Source of the DNA: Bradyrhizobium sediminis
GTDB lineage: Bacteria > Pseudomonadota > Alphaproteobacteria > Rhizobiales > Xanthobacteraceae
Length of the DNA: 64,000 nucleotides
Reading direction: 5' to 3'
Assembly (NCBI RefSeq): GCF_018736085.1
Contig: NZ_CP076134.1
Location: forward strand, 4,722,501 to 4,786,500
Positions 18,637 to 28,005 of the stretch are shown in pieces. Within the stretch, counting starts at the first letter, position 1. Each line of letters starts with the position of its first letter. The translations under genes and the position numbers were made by a program. The notes under the pieces were generated by a model. The model was not told the origin of the DNA, did no database searches, and was given only the letters and a program-made list of their open reading frames with translations.

Positions 18637-19928
18637 GTCGCGGCCCCTCTTATCATCCGGCCGCGATTGAGGATGTTCTTCGGATCGAAGCTGTGGCGGA
18701 CGCGTTCGCTCAGGCTCGCCAGGCCGTCCGGCTGCGGATGGAATACGTCGACATTGCGCCGGGTCTGCTCGGACGCGCGTATCAAGGTGGCGTGACCGCC
18801 GGCCGCATTGACGCGGGAGCGCACCAGCGCGGCTTGGGCGTCCGGCTTGGGCGGCAGTGCCGCCCAGATCAGGCCACCGCCCCAGTCGTAGATCACGTCG
18901 CCGCCGGTGTCGCGCGACAGCGCCTGACCGAGCGCGCCGCCCGAAGCCGGCGGACAGACGATCCGCCATACCGGCCAGGCTCCCAGCGCGCCATCAGCCG
19001 CAAACGGCCGAACGTCGCGAATCGAACTCCAGATCGCCGCCGAGGCCGCATCTTCCAGCAGTTCCGCCGCGCCGAACGGCGCCAGCATCGCGGCCAACGC
19101 GGCGGCGCGATGCACCGCCGAGGCGGCGATGCCCTCCAGCCGCAGCAAGGTGAGCGCCTGCCCCGGCGATCCGAGCTCACCGAGACCGCCCGCCGATGCT
19201 CGAAATGCCGAATTCGGCAGGTGGGCCGCCCCGGACACATCGAACGGCGAGCCCAGCGCCGCCGTCATCGCGCGGTTCGCGGCAACGTCGTCCAGCCCGC
19301 GCAGCATCAGCGTGCGCTCGCTCTCGGGCCGCGGCATCACCTTCAACGTCACTTCCGTCATCACCGCGAGCGTGCCCCATGACCCCGCCAGCAATTTGCA
19401 GAGGTCGTAGCCGGTGACGTTCTTCACCACCTTGCCGCCGGCCTTGAAACTGTCGCCGAAGCCCGACACCGCATGCGCGCCCAGCAGATGGTCGCGCGCG
19501 CCGCCCGCCCGGATGCGGCGCGGGCCTGCGAGCCCGGCGCCGATCATGCCGCCGATGGTTCCGATGTCGGGCGTGCCCAACAGCGCCGACGTGTTGATCG
19601 GCTCGAATGCGAATTGCTGGTTCCTGGAATCGATCAGCGACAGCACGTCGGCAAGCGGCGCACCGGCCTGCACCGTGATGATCAGCTCGCTGGGCTCGTA
19701 GGCCACGACCGCATTCAAGGCCGACAGGTCGAGCAGCGCATTGGTCGCCATCGGCTGGCCGATCAGCCGTTTGCCGCCATGGCCGATGATTTCCAGCGGC
19801 TGCTCGCGGGCAATCGCCGCGCGCACCGCATCTTCGACGTCCTTGGCGTCACGTATGTTCAGCGTGTCCACGGGCGCCTGCTCAAAACCGGGGAAGATCG
19901 GGGAAGGCGAGCTTGCCGCCGTGGACAT
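18633..19928 (-). CDS. glcE: Glycolate oxidase FAD-binding subunit GlcE
   Basis: GlcE is a 431-residue FAD_binding_4 protein, shorter than GlcD. The FAD/PCMH region has PLEIIGHGGKRLIGQP, GTIGGMIGAGLAGPRR and KVVKNVTGYDLCKLL, and the C-end is HSFDPKNILNRGRM. The annotated ATG lies 47 bases inside glcD. An in-frame GTG at 19868, just past the glcD stop, is another possible start, since no clear ribosome site precedes either. It works with GlcD and GlcF to oxidise glycolate to glyoxylate. Confidence 0.93.
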   Translation of the reverse strand: MSTAASSPSPIFPGFEQAPVDTLNIRDAKDVEDAVRAAIAREQPLEIIGHGGKRLIGQPMATNALLDLSALNAVVAYEPSELIITVQAGAPLADVLSLIDSRNQQFAFEPINTSALLGTPDIGTIGGMIGAGLAGPRRIRAGGARDHLLGAHAVSGFGDSFKAGGKVVKNVTGYDLCKLLAGSWGTLAVMTEVTLKVMPRPESERTLMLRGLDDVAANRAMTAALGSPFDVSGAAHLPNSAFRASAGGLGELGSPGQALTLLRLEGIAASAVHRAAALAAMLAPFGAAELLEDAASAAIWSSIRDVRPFAADGALGAWPVWRIVCPPASGGALGQALSRDTGGDVIYDWGGGLIWAALPPKPDAQAALVRSRVNAAGGHATLIRASEQTRRNVDVFHPQPDGLASLSERVRHSFDPKNILNRGRMIRGAAT

Positions 19929-21375
19929 GCATGCGGCCGAGTTCGGCGCAGCGGTGCAGGGACGGAAACACCTTGCCGGGATTGAGCAGCCCCTGCGCGT
20001 CGAACGCGCATTTCAGCCGCTGCTGCTGGTTGAGATCGATTTCGCTGAACATCTCCGGCATCAGGTCGCGCTTTTCGATGCCGACACCATGCTCGCCGGT
20101 CAGCACGCCGCCGAGTTCGACGCAGACCCGCAAGATATCCGCACCGAAGGCTTCGGCATTGTCCATCTCGCCCGGCTTGTTGGCGTCGTACAGGATCAGG
20201 GGATGCAGGTTGCCGTCGCCGGCATGAAATACATTGGCGACGCGAAGATCGTACCTGGCCGACAGGTCGCGAATTCGCGCCAGCGCTTCCGGCAATTTGC
20301 CGCGCGGGATGGTGCCGTCCATGCAGAGATAATCGGGCGAAATCCGCCCCACCGCCGGAAATGCCGCCTTGCGGCCGGCCCAGAACAGGTTGCGCTCCGT
20401 TTCCGAGGTGGAAATCTGGCAGCTGGTCGAGCCGCAGCCTTGCGCGATCGCCTCGACGCGCTTGATCAGTTCGTCGACCTCTCCCCCGGGGCCGTCGAGT
20501 TCGATGATCAGGAGCGCCTCGACGTCGAGCGGATAGCCGGCGTGGACGAAGGCTTCGGCGGCGTGGATCGCCGGCTTGTCCATCATCTCCATGCCGCCCG
20601 GAATGATGCCGGCGGCGATGATGCGCGCCACGCATTCGCCGGCGGCCTCGACCTCGGCGAAGCCGACCATCAGGGCGCGCGCGGTTTCCGCCTTCTGCAG
20701 GATTCGCACCGTGACCTCGGTGATAACGCCGAGCAGGCCTTCGGACCCCGTGATGATGCCCATCAGGTCGTAGCCGCTGTTCTCGACGGACTTGCCGCCC
20801 ACTTTCAGGATTTCGCCCGTGATCAGCACGATTTCGCAGCCCAGCACGTTGTTGGTGGTCATGCCGTATTTCAGGCAGTGCACGCCGCCGGAATTTTCCG
20901 CGACATTGCCGCCGATCGAGCAGGCGATCTGCGATGACGGGTCGGGTGCATAATAGTATCCGGCGTGGGCAACCGCCTGGCTGATGGCGAGATTGGTCAC
21001 GCCCGGCTCGGTCACGACCACGCGGTTGTCGAAGTCGATCTCGCGGATGCGCTTGAATTTGCCAAGACCCAGCAGCACGCCATCTTCCAGCGGCAACGCG
21101 CCGCCGGACAGCGAGGTGCCGGAACCGCGCGGCACCACCTTGATGCCCTGCTCGAAGCAGTATCTCAGGACCTTCGAGACCTGCTCGGTGGTGTCGGGCA
21201 GCACCACGACCATCGGCGGCTGACGATAGGCCATCAGGCCATCGGACTCGTAAGGCGCCATTTCGGCCGCACTGTCGATCACGCCCTCGCCCGGCACGAT
21301 CGCGCGCAATGCCGCCACGATCTCGTCGCGGCGCGCCAGCACCGCCTGATCGGACGCGGGCATCATGATGGTCAT
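19882..21375 (-). CDS. glcD: Glycolate oxidase FAD subunit GlcD
   Basis: GlcD is the catalytic 497-residue FAD-linked oxidase. It has the PCMH-type FAD domain (VVPRGSGTSLSGGALPLEDG, then GGNVAENSGGVHCLKYG) and the C-terminal segment GEHGVGIEKRDLMPEMF followed by LLNPGKVFP, typical for GlcD and D-lactate dehydrogenases. It heads the glcDEF operon. The two FAD subunits and GlcF together support growth on glycolate or recycling of photorespiratory-type 2-phosphoglycolate products. Confidence 0.95.
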   Translation of the reverse strand: MTIMMPASDQAVLARRDEIVAALRAIVPGEGVIDSAAEMAPYESDGLMAYRQPPMVVVLPDTTEQVSKVLRYCFEQGIKVVPRGSGTSLSGGALPLEDGVLLGLGKFKRIREIDFDNRVVVTEPGVTNLAISQAVAHAGYYYAPDPSSQIACSIGGNVAENSGGVHCLKYGMTTNNVLGCEIVLITGEILKVGGKSVENSGYDLMGIITGSEGLLGVITEVTVRILQKAETARALMVGFAEVEAAGECVARIIAAGIIPGGMEMMDKPAIHAAEAFVHAGYPLDVEALLIIELDGPGGEVDELIKRVEAIAQGCGSTSCQISTSETERNLFWAGRKAAFPAVGRISPDYLCMDGTIPRGKLPEALARIRDLSARYDLRVANVFHAGDGNLHPLILYDANKPGEMDNAEAFGADILRVCVELGGVLTGEHGVGIEKRDLMPEMFSEIDLNQQQRLKCAFDAQGLLNPGKVFPSLHRCAELGRMHVHGGKLAFPDLPRF

Positions 21376-21829
21376 CGGTTACGTCTCCCATGCCCGGTTC
21401 GGGCACCAGTGCCTTCGCGTTCGTCGATTTATCACGGAAAATCAAGCACGTCTGGATCGCTTTGGGTAGATCGCCAAAGGATGAGAGGGGATGAGCGGGC
21501 AACCAATACCGGCCTCGGGTCGCCCTGCGGAGCAGCGCGTGGGCGCTGATTTCAACAGCAGAAGCTGCAGGCTTGCCGATGCGGAAGCCGGCGCCGATCC
21601 GCCGCGGGCATCCGTTCGCAGGAAGCAAAAATGAGAGCTTTACTGAAAGCCATTTCTTCCCTAACCGCGACACGTTGCGGATGGTCGAACGTCATCCGCC
21701 GGCCGTCAGTTCCGCTCCGCGGAATGCGCTGCCTGTAACAAGCGAGATTTTGCCGCCGCCGGTGAGAATTCTCTACGAATGCAATCTTTTGCGGGGCATA
21801 ATTGGCCAACTCAAAGGGAGACCAAGAAA
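21376..21829. other. Divergent intergenic region between glcD and the thiolase gene
   Basis: These 454 bases should hold both promoters. No open frame looks real, and I see no strong inverted repeat or known operator. Confidence 0.4.
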
Positions 21830-23002
21830 ATGCGTGAAGCGGTTATTGTTTCTTATGCGCGAACCGGGCTGGCGAAGTCCGGTCGCGGCGGGTTCAACAT
21901 CACCCCGCCGATGTCGATGGCGGCCCACGCCATCAAGCACGCCGTCGAGCGCGCCGGCGTCGACAAGGATTACGTCGAGGATTGCTATCTCGGCAACTGC
22001 GCCCATGGCGCGCCGAATATCGGCCGCCAGGCCGCGCTGCTCGCAGGTCTGCCGAAGTCGACGGGCGGCGTGTCGGTGAACCGTTTCTGCTCGTCGGGAC
22101 TGCAGACCATCGCGATGGCCGCCAACTCGATCCGCTCGGACGGCTCCGAGTGCATAGTTGCCGGCGGCGTGGAAAGCATCTCGGTCCCCGGCGGCCCCCT
22201 GCCGAAGGAAGTGGTCGATCCGGAACTGCTGAAAACGGCGCCCGCCATCTTCATGGCGATGATCGATACCGCCGATATCGTCGCGGAGCGTTACAACGTC
22301 AGCCGCGAATACCAGGACGAATACTCGCTGGAATCGCAGCGCCGCATGGCCGCCGCGCAGCAGGCCAACAAGTTCAAGGACGAAATCGTCCCGATGAAGA
22401 CCAGGATGAAGGTGGTCGACAAGGCGACCAAGGCCGAGAGCATCGTCGACTACGTCGTCGACCGCGACGAATGCAACCGTCCGGAAACCACCCTGGAAGG
22501 CCTCGCCAAGCTCGAGCCGGTGAAGGGTCCCGGCAAATACATCACCGCCGGCAACGCCAGCCAGCTGTCGGACGGTGCTGCGGCCGTCGTGCTGATGGAA
22601 GCCAAGGACGCCGAAAAGCGCGGCCTCAATCCGCTCGGCCGCTTCGTCGCCTGGACGGCGGCCGGCTGCGAGCCGGACGAGATGGGCATCGGTCCGATCT
22701 ACGCCGTGCCGAAGCTGTTGAAGCGCCACGGGCTCAAGATCGACGATATCGATATTTGGGAACTCAACGAGGCGTTCGCCAGCCAGTGCCTCTACTCCCG
22801 CGACAAGCTCGGCATCGATCCTGCGAAGTACAACGTCAACGGCGGCTCGATTGCGATCGGCCACCCCTTCGGCATGACCGGCGCGCGGTGTACGGGCCAC
22901 CTCCTGCAGGAAGGCCGTCGGCGCAAGGCCAAGTGGGGCGTCGTGACCATGTGCATCGGCGGCGGCCAGGGCGGCGCGGGCCTGTTCGAAATCTACAGCT
23001 GA
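21830..23002 (+). CDS. Acetyl-CoA acyltransferase (thiolase family)
   Basis: The 390-residue thiolase cleaves 3-ketoacyl-CoA or condenses two acyl-CoAs. The nucleophile Cys is in VNRFCSSGLQTIAM (about residue 87), the His base is in GGSIAIGHPFGMTGAR, and the second Cys is in TMCIGGGQGGAGLF. The ATG at 21830 has GGGAG 9 bases upstream. The Cys-activating residues and length fit FadA/AtoB-type thiolases; which substrate it prefers cannot be said. A strong terminator follows. Confidence 0.92.
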   Translation: MREAVIVSYARTGLAKSGRGGFNITPPMSMAAHAIKHAVERAGVDKDYVEDCYLGNCAHGAPNIGRQAALLAGLPKSTGGVSVNRFCSSGLQTIAMAANSIRSDGSECIVAGGVESISVPGGPLPKEVVDPELLKTAPAIFMAMIDTADIVAERYNVSREYQDEYSLESQRRMAAAQQANKFKDEIVPMKTRMKVVDKATKAESIVDYVVDRDECNRPETTLEGLAKLEPVKGPGKYITAGNASQLSDGAAAVVLMEAKDAEKRGLNPLGRFVAWTAAGCEPDEMGIGPIYAVPKLLKRHGLKIDDIDIWELNEAFASQCLYSRDKLGIDPAKYNVNGGSIAIGHPFGMTGARCTGHLLQEGRRRKAKWGVVTMCIGGGQGGAGLFEIYS

Positions 23003-23042
23003 GCTTCGGCGTCGTTCGGTAGAAGCCGGCGTCAAGACACCA

Positions 23043-23078
23043 GCAGCGCGGCGGGCAACCGCCGCGCTGCTTGCTTTT
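23043..23078 (+). terminator. Rho-independent terminator of the thiolase gene
   Basis: A perfect 12-bp stem (GCAGCGCGGCGG and CCGCCGCGCTGC) with a GCAA loop is followed by TTGCTTTT, 40 bases after the stop codon. Confidence 0.88.
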
Positions 23079-23144
23079 GAATGGAGCCGGTTGAGTGCGA
23101 AGCGGGCACTGGTTCGCCTCGAGAAAACGCGTCAAGACAAAAGA

Positions 23145-24134
23145 CTAGTCGGCCGTGGCCGCCTTCTTGTGAACGATCCTGCCGATCATCGCGCCGATCT
23201 CGGCGATCACCAATTCAGGCGCGGCCTGCTGCACCATATGGCCGACGTCCGGCAGCACGATCAGTCTCGCATCCGGCACGGTGGCGGCGAACGGGCGGGA
23301 ATGGATATTCGGCGACACCGTCTTGTCGACGTCGCCAGTGATCACGACGACCGGCGCCCTGATCTCGGCGTAGCGCGGCGCCTGTTCCCTGACCGCTTCC
23401 TTCAGCGTCACCAGATCGCGGGCATTGGCGAGGAACTCGCGCGGCCGCAGCAGCAGCGGCGTCGCGGTATTGCGCACGAAATTGTCCGGCAGGGTTTGCG
23501 GCAGGAACACGCCGCGGGCGCCGGGTTCGGCCAGGAAGTAGCCGAGCGGAAGCGTGATGGTGTGGGCGAGCAACGGGCCGAGCACCGGAGTGTTGACGGC
23601 CTTGTTGTACCAGCCGACGCCGCCGGGCCACGGATAGGCCACCGGCGCCAGCATCACCAGGCCGGCGACACGGGCGGGATAGTCGAGCGCCATCCGCGCG
23701 CCAAGCGCGCCGCTCCAGGAATGAACCACGAAGATCGCCCTGTTGATGCCGAGCTTGCCGAGCGCGTCCTCGATCATTCTGCCCTGCACCGCCGGCGTCG
23801 AATCGTCCTGATCCGCGCGCGTGCTCCAGCCATGGCCGGGCCGGTCGATCAGGATCACCCGATGATGTTCGGCGAGTCGGTTGCCGAGCGGTTGCCGCAT
23901 GATTTCCAGATTGGAGCTGGCGCCATGGAGCATCACGACCGGAGGACCGGCGGCATCGCGCGGCCCGATATCGACGACGTTGAGGACCGCGCCCTCAACC
24001 TCGACCATCCGGCCCTGCGCCGGATGGGCGCGTTGCAGTGCGACCACACCGGCCTGCGTGATCAGCGCCAAGATCGCCAGCACCGCCACGACAACCACGA
24101 ATATCATTTGCAATGTCCGGATGATCTTGGGCAC
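23145..24134 (-). CDS. Membrane-anchored alpha/beta hydrolase
   Basis: The 329-residue protein has one N-terminal membrane helix (MIFVVVVAVLAILALIT) and an alpha/beta-hydrolase fold. The oxyanion HG is in VVMLHGASSN, the nucleophile Ser in VVHSWSGALGARM, an acid near ITGDVDKTVSP and the His in LPDVGHMVQQAAP. It should be anchored in the inner membrane with its active site outside or at the surface. The substrate is unknown. It is convergent with the thiolase gene, separated by the terminator. Confidence 0.85.
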   Translation of the reverse strand: MPKIIRTLQMIFVVVVAVLAILALITQAGVVALQRAHPAQGRMVEVEGAVLNVVDIGPRDAAGPPVVMLHGASSNLEIMRQPLGNRLAEHHRVILIDRPGHGWSTRADQDDSTPAVQGRMIEDALGKLGINRAIFVVHSWSGALGARMALDYPARVAGLVMLAPVAYPWPGGVGWYNKAVNTPVLGPLLAHTITLPLGYFLAEPGARGVFLPQTLPDNFVRNTATPLLLRPREFLANARDLVTLKEAVREQAPRYAEIRAPVVVITGDVDKTVSPNIHSRPFAATVPDARLIVLPDVGHMVQQAAPELVIAEIGAMIGRIVHKKAATAD

Positions 24135-24374
24135 GAACCAGTTACGGCGTCATGGCGGGGATGGTTTCGCGGCGGGCAGCGAAGGTTTTCCCGCCGCATA
24201 CCATGCGCCTTCATATAGCCGTCATCGGCAACTTTATATCATCGTCATCCGCACTTTTGCCATGTGACGGGCGAGCACTGTCGAGGCTCTGGTGGCCGGG
24301 CTATCCACACAATCCACAGGGGAACGCAGGGCGCGTCACCGGGGTAGTGTCTTGGTCTCATTGGGGGATTTTCG

Positions 24375-24554
24375 ATGTCCAAACCGAATGATATCGCCAT
24401 CGACGAAATCGTGGCCCGCTGCGGCGGCGACATGCGCGGGGCCCTGAGGGCCCTGCTGCTGGTCAACGAGCATCTGGAAGCCGAAGTTCAGCAGCTGCAT
24501 GCCATTATCGCCCAGGGCGGTCCTCTGGAGCGCGGCAACAGCGCCCTGCACTAA
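24375..24554 (+). CDS. 59-residue conserved-looking small protein
   Basis: An ATG with a GGGGGA Shine-Dalgarno opens a 59-codon frame ending TAA. It starts MSKPNDIAIDEIVARCGGDM and continues with a leucine-rich amphipathic helix (RGALRALLLVNEHLEAEVQQ) that could form a coiled coil. There is one Cys. The codon use is the same as in neighbouring genes. The pattern matches small hypothetical proteins I associate with Bradyrhizobium relatives; no function is known. The preceding 70 bases contain two TCCACA-like motifs. Confidence 0.6.
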   Translation: MSKPNDIAIDEIVARCGGDMRGALRALLLVNEHLEAEVQQLHAIIAQGGPLERGNSALH

Positions 24555-24645
24555 CCCTTCTTGTCCTTGTCGCAGCTGCCGCCACTGACGCTGGATGGTC
24601 TGCGGCCGTAGTTAATTCGGCGCGATCGGAACGATAAAAAATCGA

Positions 24646-25293
24646 TCAGATATCGCGGCCTTCGACCTTCTCGCTCAGGGTCTTGACCAGTTCCGGCACC
24701 TTCTCCAGATGCGGGTTGATCGCGAGCGCCTTGCGGAAGGCGTCGAGCGCACGCCTTTCGTCGCCGATGTCCTGCATGATCATGCCGAGCCCGGCCAGCG
24801 CGCCGAAATGGCGGGGCTCGCGGACCAGGACCTGCTCGATATCCTGCAGCGAATGGGCGTAATCGTTCTTGAGATAGTACAGCGTCGCACGCCGGTTCCA
24901 TCCCTCGACGTAATCCGGGCGCAGCTTGACCACGGAGTCGAGCAGCTTCAGCGCGACGTCGACCTGCTGGGCATCCATCGCGGCCTTGGCGCGCATCATC
25001 AGAAGCGCCGCCGTATCGCTCGGGGTCTGCATCCACAGCGCCCAGATCCGCGCCTCGACGTGCTTGGCGCTGGCCTCGTCGGGCGCCGCCTTCAGCGCGC
25101 CGAACAGGAAGTCCAGCCCTCGCGTCTTGTCGGCCCCGACCTTGGGCAGCTTGCTCGGCGCCTCCGGCAATTTCTTCTGGTTCTTCGGCGGGGCGACCCT
25201 TGGATCCTGCGCCGACGCAGGAGACACCGCGGCAAACGTCGCGGCGAGGAGAATGGCGAGCCGGCGGCGCGCGCGGGGGAATCTCGTTGCCAT
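24646..25293 (-). CDS. Exported TPR-repeat protein
   Basis: The 215-residue protein starts at ATG 25293 (an in-frame TTG two codons before is possible) with an Arg-rich signal peptide ending ASA. The mature part has a Lys/Pro-rich section and then at least three TPR units, for example AKAAMDAQQVDVALKLLDSV, YYLKNDYAHSLQDIEQVLVR and ALAGLGMIMQDIGDERRALD. It is likely a periplasmic scaffold; a partner cannot be named. It is in the same direction as rpmJ's neighbour, on its own. Confidence 0.8.
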   Translation of the reverse strand: MATRFPRARRRLAILLAATFAAVSPASAQDPRVAPPKNQKKLPEAPSKLPKVGADKTRGLDFLFGALKAAPDEASAKHVEARIWALWMQTPSDTAALLMMRAKAAMDAQQVDVALKLLDSVVKLRPDYVEGWNRRATLYYLKNDYAHSLQDIEQVLVREPRHFGALAGLGMIMQDIGDERRALDAFRKALAINPHLEKVPELVKTLSEKVEGRDI

Positions 25294-25412
25294 CCTCAAA
25301 GTCTAGACGCAGCAAAACGCGCTTGCAAAGCAGCAAGACGTCAAAGGCTCGTGATGGCGTGAAATAGTCGCGAGGGCCGGAAAGCCGGAATCAGGCCCGC
25401 TTCAGCCTGGAA

Positions 25413-25538
25413 TCAACCCTGGCGCGCCTTGAAACGGCGCTGAACCTTGTTGATCACGTAAACCCGGCCCTTGCGGCGGACCAGACGGTTGTTGCGGTGG
25501 CGGCCGCGCAGCGATTTCAGCGAGTTACGGACCTTCAT
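25413..25538 (-). CDS. rpmJ: 50S ribosomal protein L36
   Basis: The 41-residue protein [20 protein letters not shown] continues to the basic end of the family, with a KGRVYVINK strand. It is the C-minus form of L36 that lacks the zinc-binding Cys, typical of alphaproteobacteria. The start at 25538 has a CAGGA-type site upstream. Longer in-frame extension from 25766 is not protein-like. Confidence 0.93.
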   Translation of the reverse strand: MKVRNSLKSLRGRHRNNRLVRRKGRVYVINKVQRRFKARQG

Positions 25539-25855
25539 GGGACAATCCTGATGCTTTGAAAGGCCGTGTTTCGACAGGCCGAAAGTGGCAAAATGAGATT
25601 TATCCCGCCAGCGGCCATACCGCCCGGGACGGCCGGTTTCTAAGCCATGCCAGGGCCGAATGTCAATCCGGCAAGCTTCCCGGGCCTTGATCGGGGTTGC
25701 CGCTGCGGCGGGAACCCGCCCGCTCCAAAGACCGAAAAATAAACAAATTGAGCCAAAGGCTTGCACCCGATAGCAAAGAGCCTCCGTGGCTTGCGGATCA
25801 GATGATTCGGCGGGCTGCGTCGCGCGCAGAGATCACAAGGGATCCCGACCTCGGC

Positions 25856-26902
25856 ATGACCTCAGCTTCCAGGCCAACGACCAAGACCGCGGTGCTGGCC
25901 GCCGCGGCGGATATCTCTCCGGTTGCCGCCGGTCCTGTTGCTGCGAGGCCGCGGCTGGCGCTGCCCGCGGGCGTCCTGCCGTTTCAGCTCAACTGGCCTT
26001 ACATCATCGTGATATCAGCCTATCATGGCGCTGCGCTCTTGGCCTTCATGCCCGGCTATTTCAGCTGGAGCGGCCTCATTGTCGCGATCCTCGGCACCCA
26101 TCTGTGCGGCCTGTTCGGCATCAACCTCTGCTATCACCGGCTTCTCACCCATCGCGGCCTGAAGTGCCCGAAGTGGCTGGAGCATTCCATGGTGGTGGTG
26201 GCGATGTCGTGCCTGCAGGAAACGCCCGCGCGCTGGGTCGCGATCCACCGCCGGCATCATCAGTTCTCCGACGAGCAGCCCGACCCGCACAGCCCGCTCG
26301 CCAGTTTCTTCTGGGCCCATGTCGGGTGGATCCTGGTCCATCAGCCGGAACTGGCGCGGCTTGGAATCTACGAACGCTACGCCAAGGACATTCTGCGCGA
26401 CCGCTTCTACGTCGCGCTCGAACGCCATGGCTGGCTGGTCTGGATCAATCTCATCCAGATGCCGCTGTTCTTCGGCGCCGGATTCGCCGCGGCATGGCTG
26501 TCAGGCGAGACCACGGCGGCGGCGATGCAGACCGGGCTCAGCATCATGATGTTCGGCGTCTTCGTCCGCACGGTGCTGGTCTGGCACATCACATGGGCGG
26601 TCAATTCGGTGACCCATTTGTGGGGCTACCGGAGCTACGAGACCGACGAGGACAGCCGCAACAACATCATCGTCGGCCTGATCTCCAATGGCGAAGGCTG
26701 GCACAACAACCACCACGCCGACCCGCGCTCGGCACGCCATGGGCTGCGCTGGTGGGAGATGGACAATACCTGGCTCACCATTCGCTTCCTGGCGTGGATC
26801 GGCCTTGCCACCGACGTCGTGGCGCCCAGCGCCCACCTCGCCGGGCGGCGCGCCGGCGCCAGACTGATCACACGCGGATCGAACGGCGTGCCGGCCGAGT
26901 AG
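25856..26902 (+). CDS. Acyl-CoA/fatty acid desaturase
   Basis: The integral membrane desaturase (348 residues from ATG 25856; ATG 25802 is another choice) inserts a double bond into an acyl chain using a di-iron site. The three His boxes are present: HRLLTHRG, AIHRRHHQF and EGWHNNHHADP. Membrane helices lie at about residues 45-65, 68-90 and 200-240. It is of the delta-9 type by motif spacing; it may act on phospholipid acyl chains. It is monocistronic. Confidence 0.88.
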   Translation: MTSASRPTTKTAVLAAAADISPVAAGPVAARPRLALPAGVLPFQLNWPYIIVISAYHGAALLAFMPGYFSWSGLIVAILGTHLCGLFGINLCYHRLLTHRGLKCPKWLEHSMVVVAMSCLQETPARWVAIHRRHHQFSDEQPDPHSPLASFFWAHVGWILVHQPELARLGIYERYAKDILRDRFYVALERHGWLVWINLIQMPLFFGAGFAAAWLSGETTAAAMQTGLSIMMFGVFVRTVLVWHITWAVNSVTHLWGYRSYETDEDSRNNIIVGLISNGEGWHNNHHADPRSARHGLRWWEMDNTWLTIRFLAWIGLATDVVAPSAHLAGRRAGARLITRGSNGVPAE

Positions 26903-27221
26903 GGGCCCGGCCGCGAGGCCGAGGCGGCTCCCAACCAAAATATCGAAAACAACCCCATGCAAAGTAACCAGGGGTCGCCGGCATGGATGCCTTGCCCGCG
27001 AAAACATTTTGACGTGTCGGGCAAATCACCGGCACTATTTTAACGTCGCGCAACTTAAGACCGCTCATGGCTCCGCCAAACGGCTTTGGCACGATTGCAG
27101 GCCAAAAATTCCGACAATTGAATTACGACGTGAACCCATAAATCCGCCGAGTGGTCGGTTTGCCGGAGTCCGCTATGCCTCGATGGCGACCAAGATTCGC
27201 AGCGCAGCGAAATGACGCGAT
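26903..27221. other. Intergenic stretch after the desaturase
   Basis: No recognisable gene. A short piece at 27129-27144 (CGTGAACCCATAAA) recurs at 33165 and marks degenerate repeat material. The composition is less GC-rich than the genes before it. Confidence 0.35.
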
Positions 27222-27452
27222 GTGCCAATTCCGGACCTGCCCGGCGTTCCATTCCCTCCAAAGACGCAGGAAGCCAAAAAGAAAGCTCGCAGGGACTGCC
27301 TCGCTCGCCTCAAGGATGCGAGCAACGCCGGCACATCCCTTGATATTGCGCGATGTCCGTGGTATCTGCGTCTCATGATTAGATCAGTGCGCATCGTCAA
27401 CCGTAAACATACGTCCCGCGTTTGCTGGGCCGTGGAAGGAGTCGTGCGCTAG
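27222..27452 (+). CDS. Possible 76-residue small protein
   Basis: A GTG start gives 76 codons that end 26 bases before a good terminator. The sequence starts MPIPDLPGVPFPPKTQEAKK, followed by a basic helix (KARRDCLARLKDASNAG) and Cys at 26 and 45. The terminator and the Pro-Gly-Pro start make it plausible, but codon bias is weak and no ribosome site is clear. I do not know the family. Confidence 0.25.
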   Translation: MPIPDLPGVPFPPKTQEAKKKARRDCLARLKDASNAGTSLDIARCPWYLRLMIRSVRIVNRKHTSRVCWAVEGVVR

Positions 27453-27478
27453 GAATTCGACGACGCGATCTTTTCACC

Positions 27479-27508
27479 AGGCCCCGCCGGCATCGGACGG
27501 GGCCTTTT
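27479..27508 (+). terminator. Rho-independent terminator upstream of the DUF1127 gene
   Basis: AGGCCCCG and CGGGGCCT pair around an 11-base loop, followed by TTTTG. It ends a transcript coming from upstream, possibly the small frame at 27222, or attenuates the DUF1127 gene. Confidence 0.7.
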
Positions 27509-27550
27509 GTTTGGCCACGCTCCCTGCCGGCGCAACAGCAGGAGCATCCG

Positions 27551-27964
27551 ATGCCACCCCAACAGACGAACCTCACATCCGAGACCGGGCGCGATGCCGC
27601 AGGGCTCGGCCTCGACCTCCCCATCGCGTTGGTGAAAGACGCGATGGGCGAAGCTTTGGCAGCGGCGCGCCCCGATGCCTCCATCGTAGCGCTGAGAGAC
27701 GCCTTGTCGGAAAAGGAAGCTGCTGGACCACCGACTGCATCGACGCGGAGCGTCTTGAGCTTGCTCAAGGGGTATTGGCGTGCGTTTCAGGAGCGCCGCC
27801 AACGCCAGAGGTTGCGAGCCAGCTTGCACGACCTGCGTGACAGGGATCTGATGGACATCGGCGTGACGCGTGCCGAGATCGACTGCATCGCCGCTCACCG
27901 AGCTATCGATAGGCTCAGAGATCGCACGACGCATCTATGGATCCTGTCCCGTGGTGTGATGTAA
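27551..27964 (+). CDS. DUF1127 domain protein
   Basis: The 137-residue protein starts at the ATG at 27551 with CAGGAG upstream. The C-terminal half carries the DUF1127 signature: RQRLRASLHDLRDRDLMDIG followed by VTRAEIDCIAAH. Arg-rich DUF1127 proteins in alphaproteobacteria are linked to phosphate and carbon metabolism and to RNA turnover. The N-half (about 75 residues, rich in Ala and Leu) is unlike the usual very short members. The gene lies at the start of the accessory-looking stretch. Confidence 0.75.
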   Translation: MPPQQTNLTSETGRDAAGLGLDLPIALVKDAMGEALAAARPDASIVALRDALSEKEAAGPPTASTRSVLSLLKGYWRAFQERRQRQRLRASLHDLRDRDLMDIGVTRAEIDCIAAHRAIDRLRDRTTHLWILSRGVM

Positions 27965-28005
27965 CTGATGGCAAGTCACCGCCAATTCTACACACAGCCG
28001 TCCGT

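Noticed and set aside
21552..21809. 85-codon minus-strand frame between glcD and the thiolase gene
   Set aside because: No ribosome site, random composition, and it lies in a promoter region.
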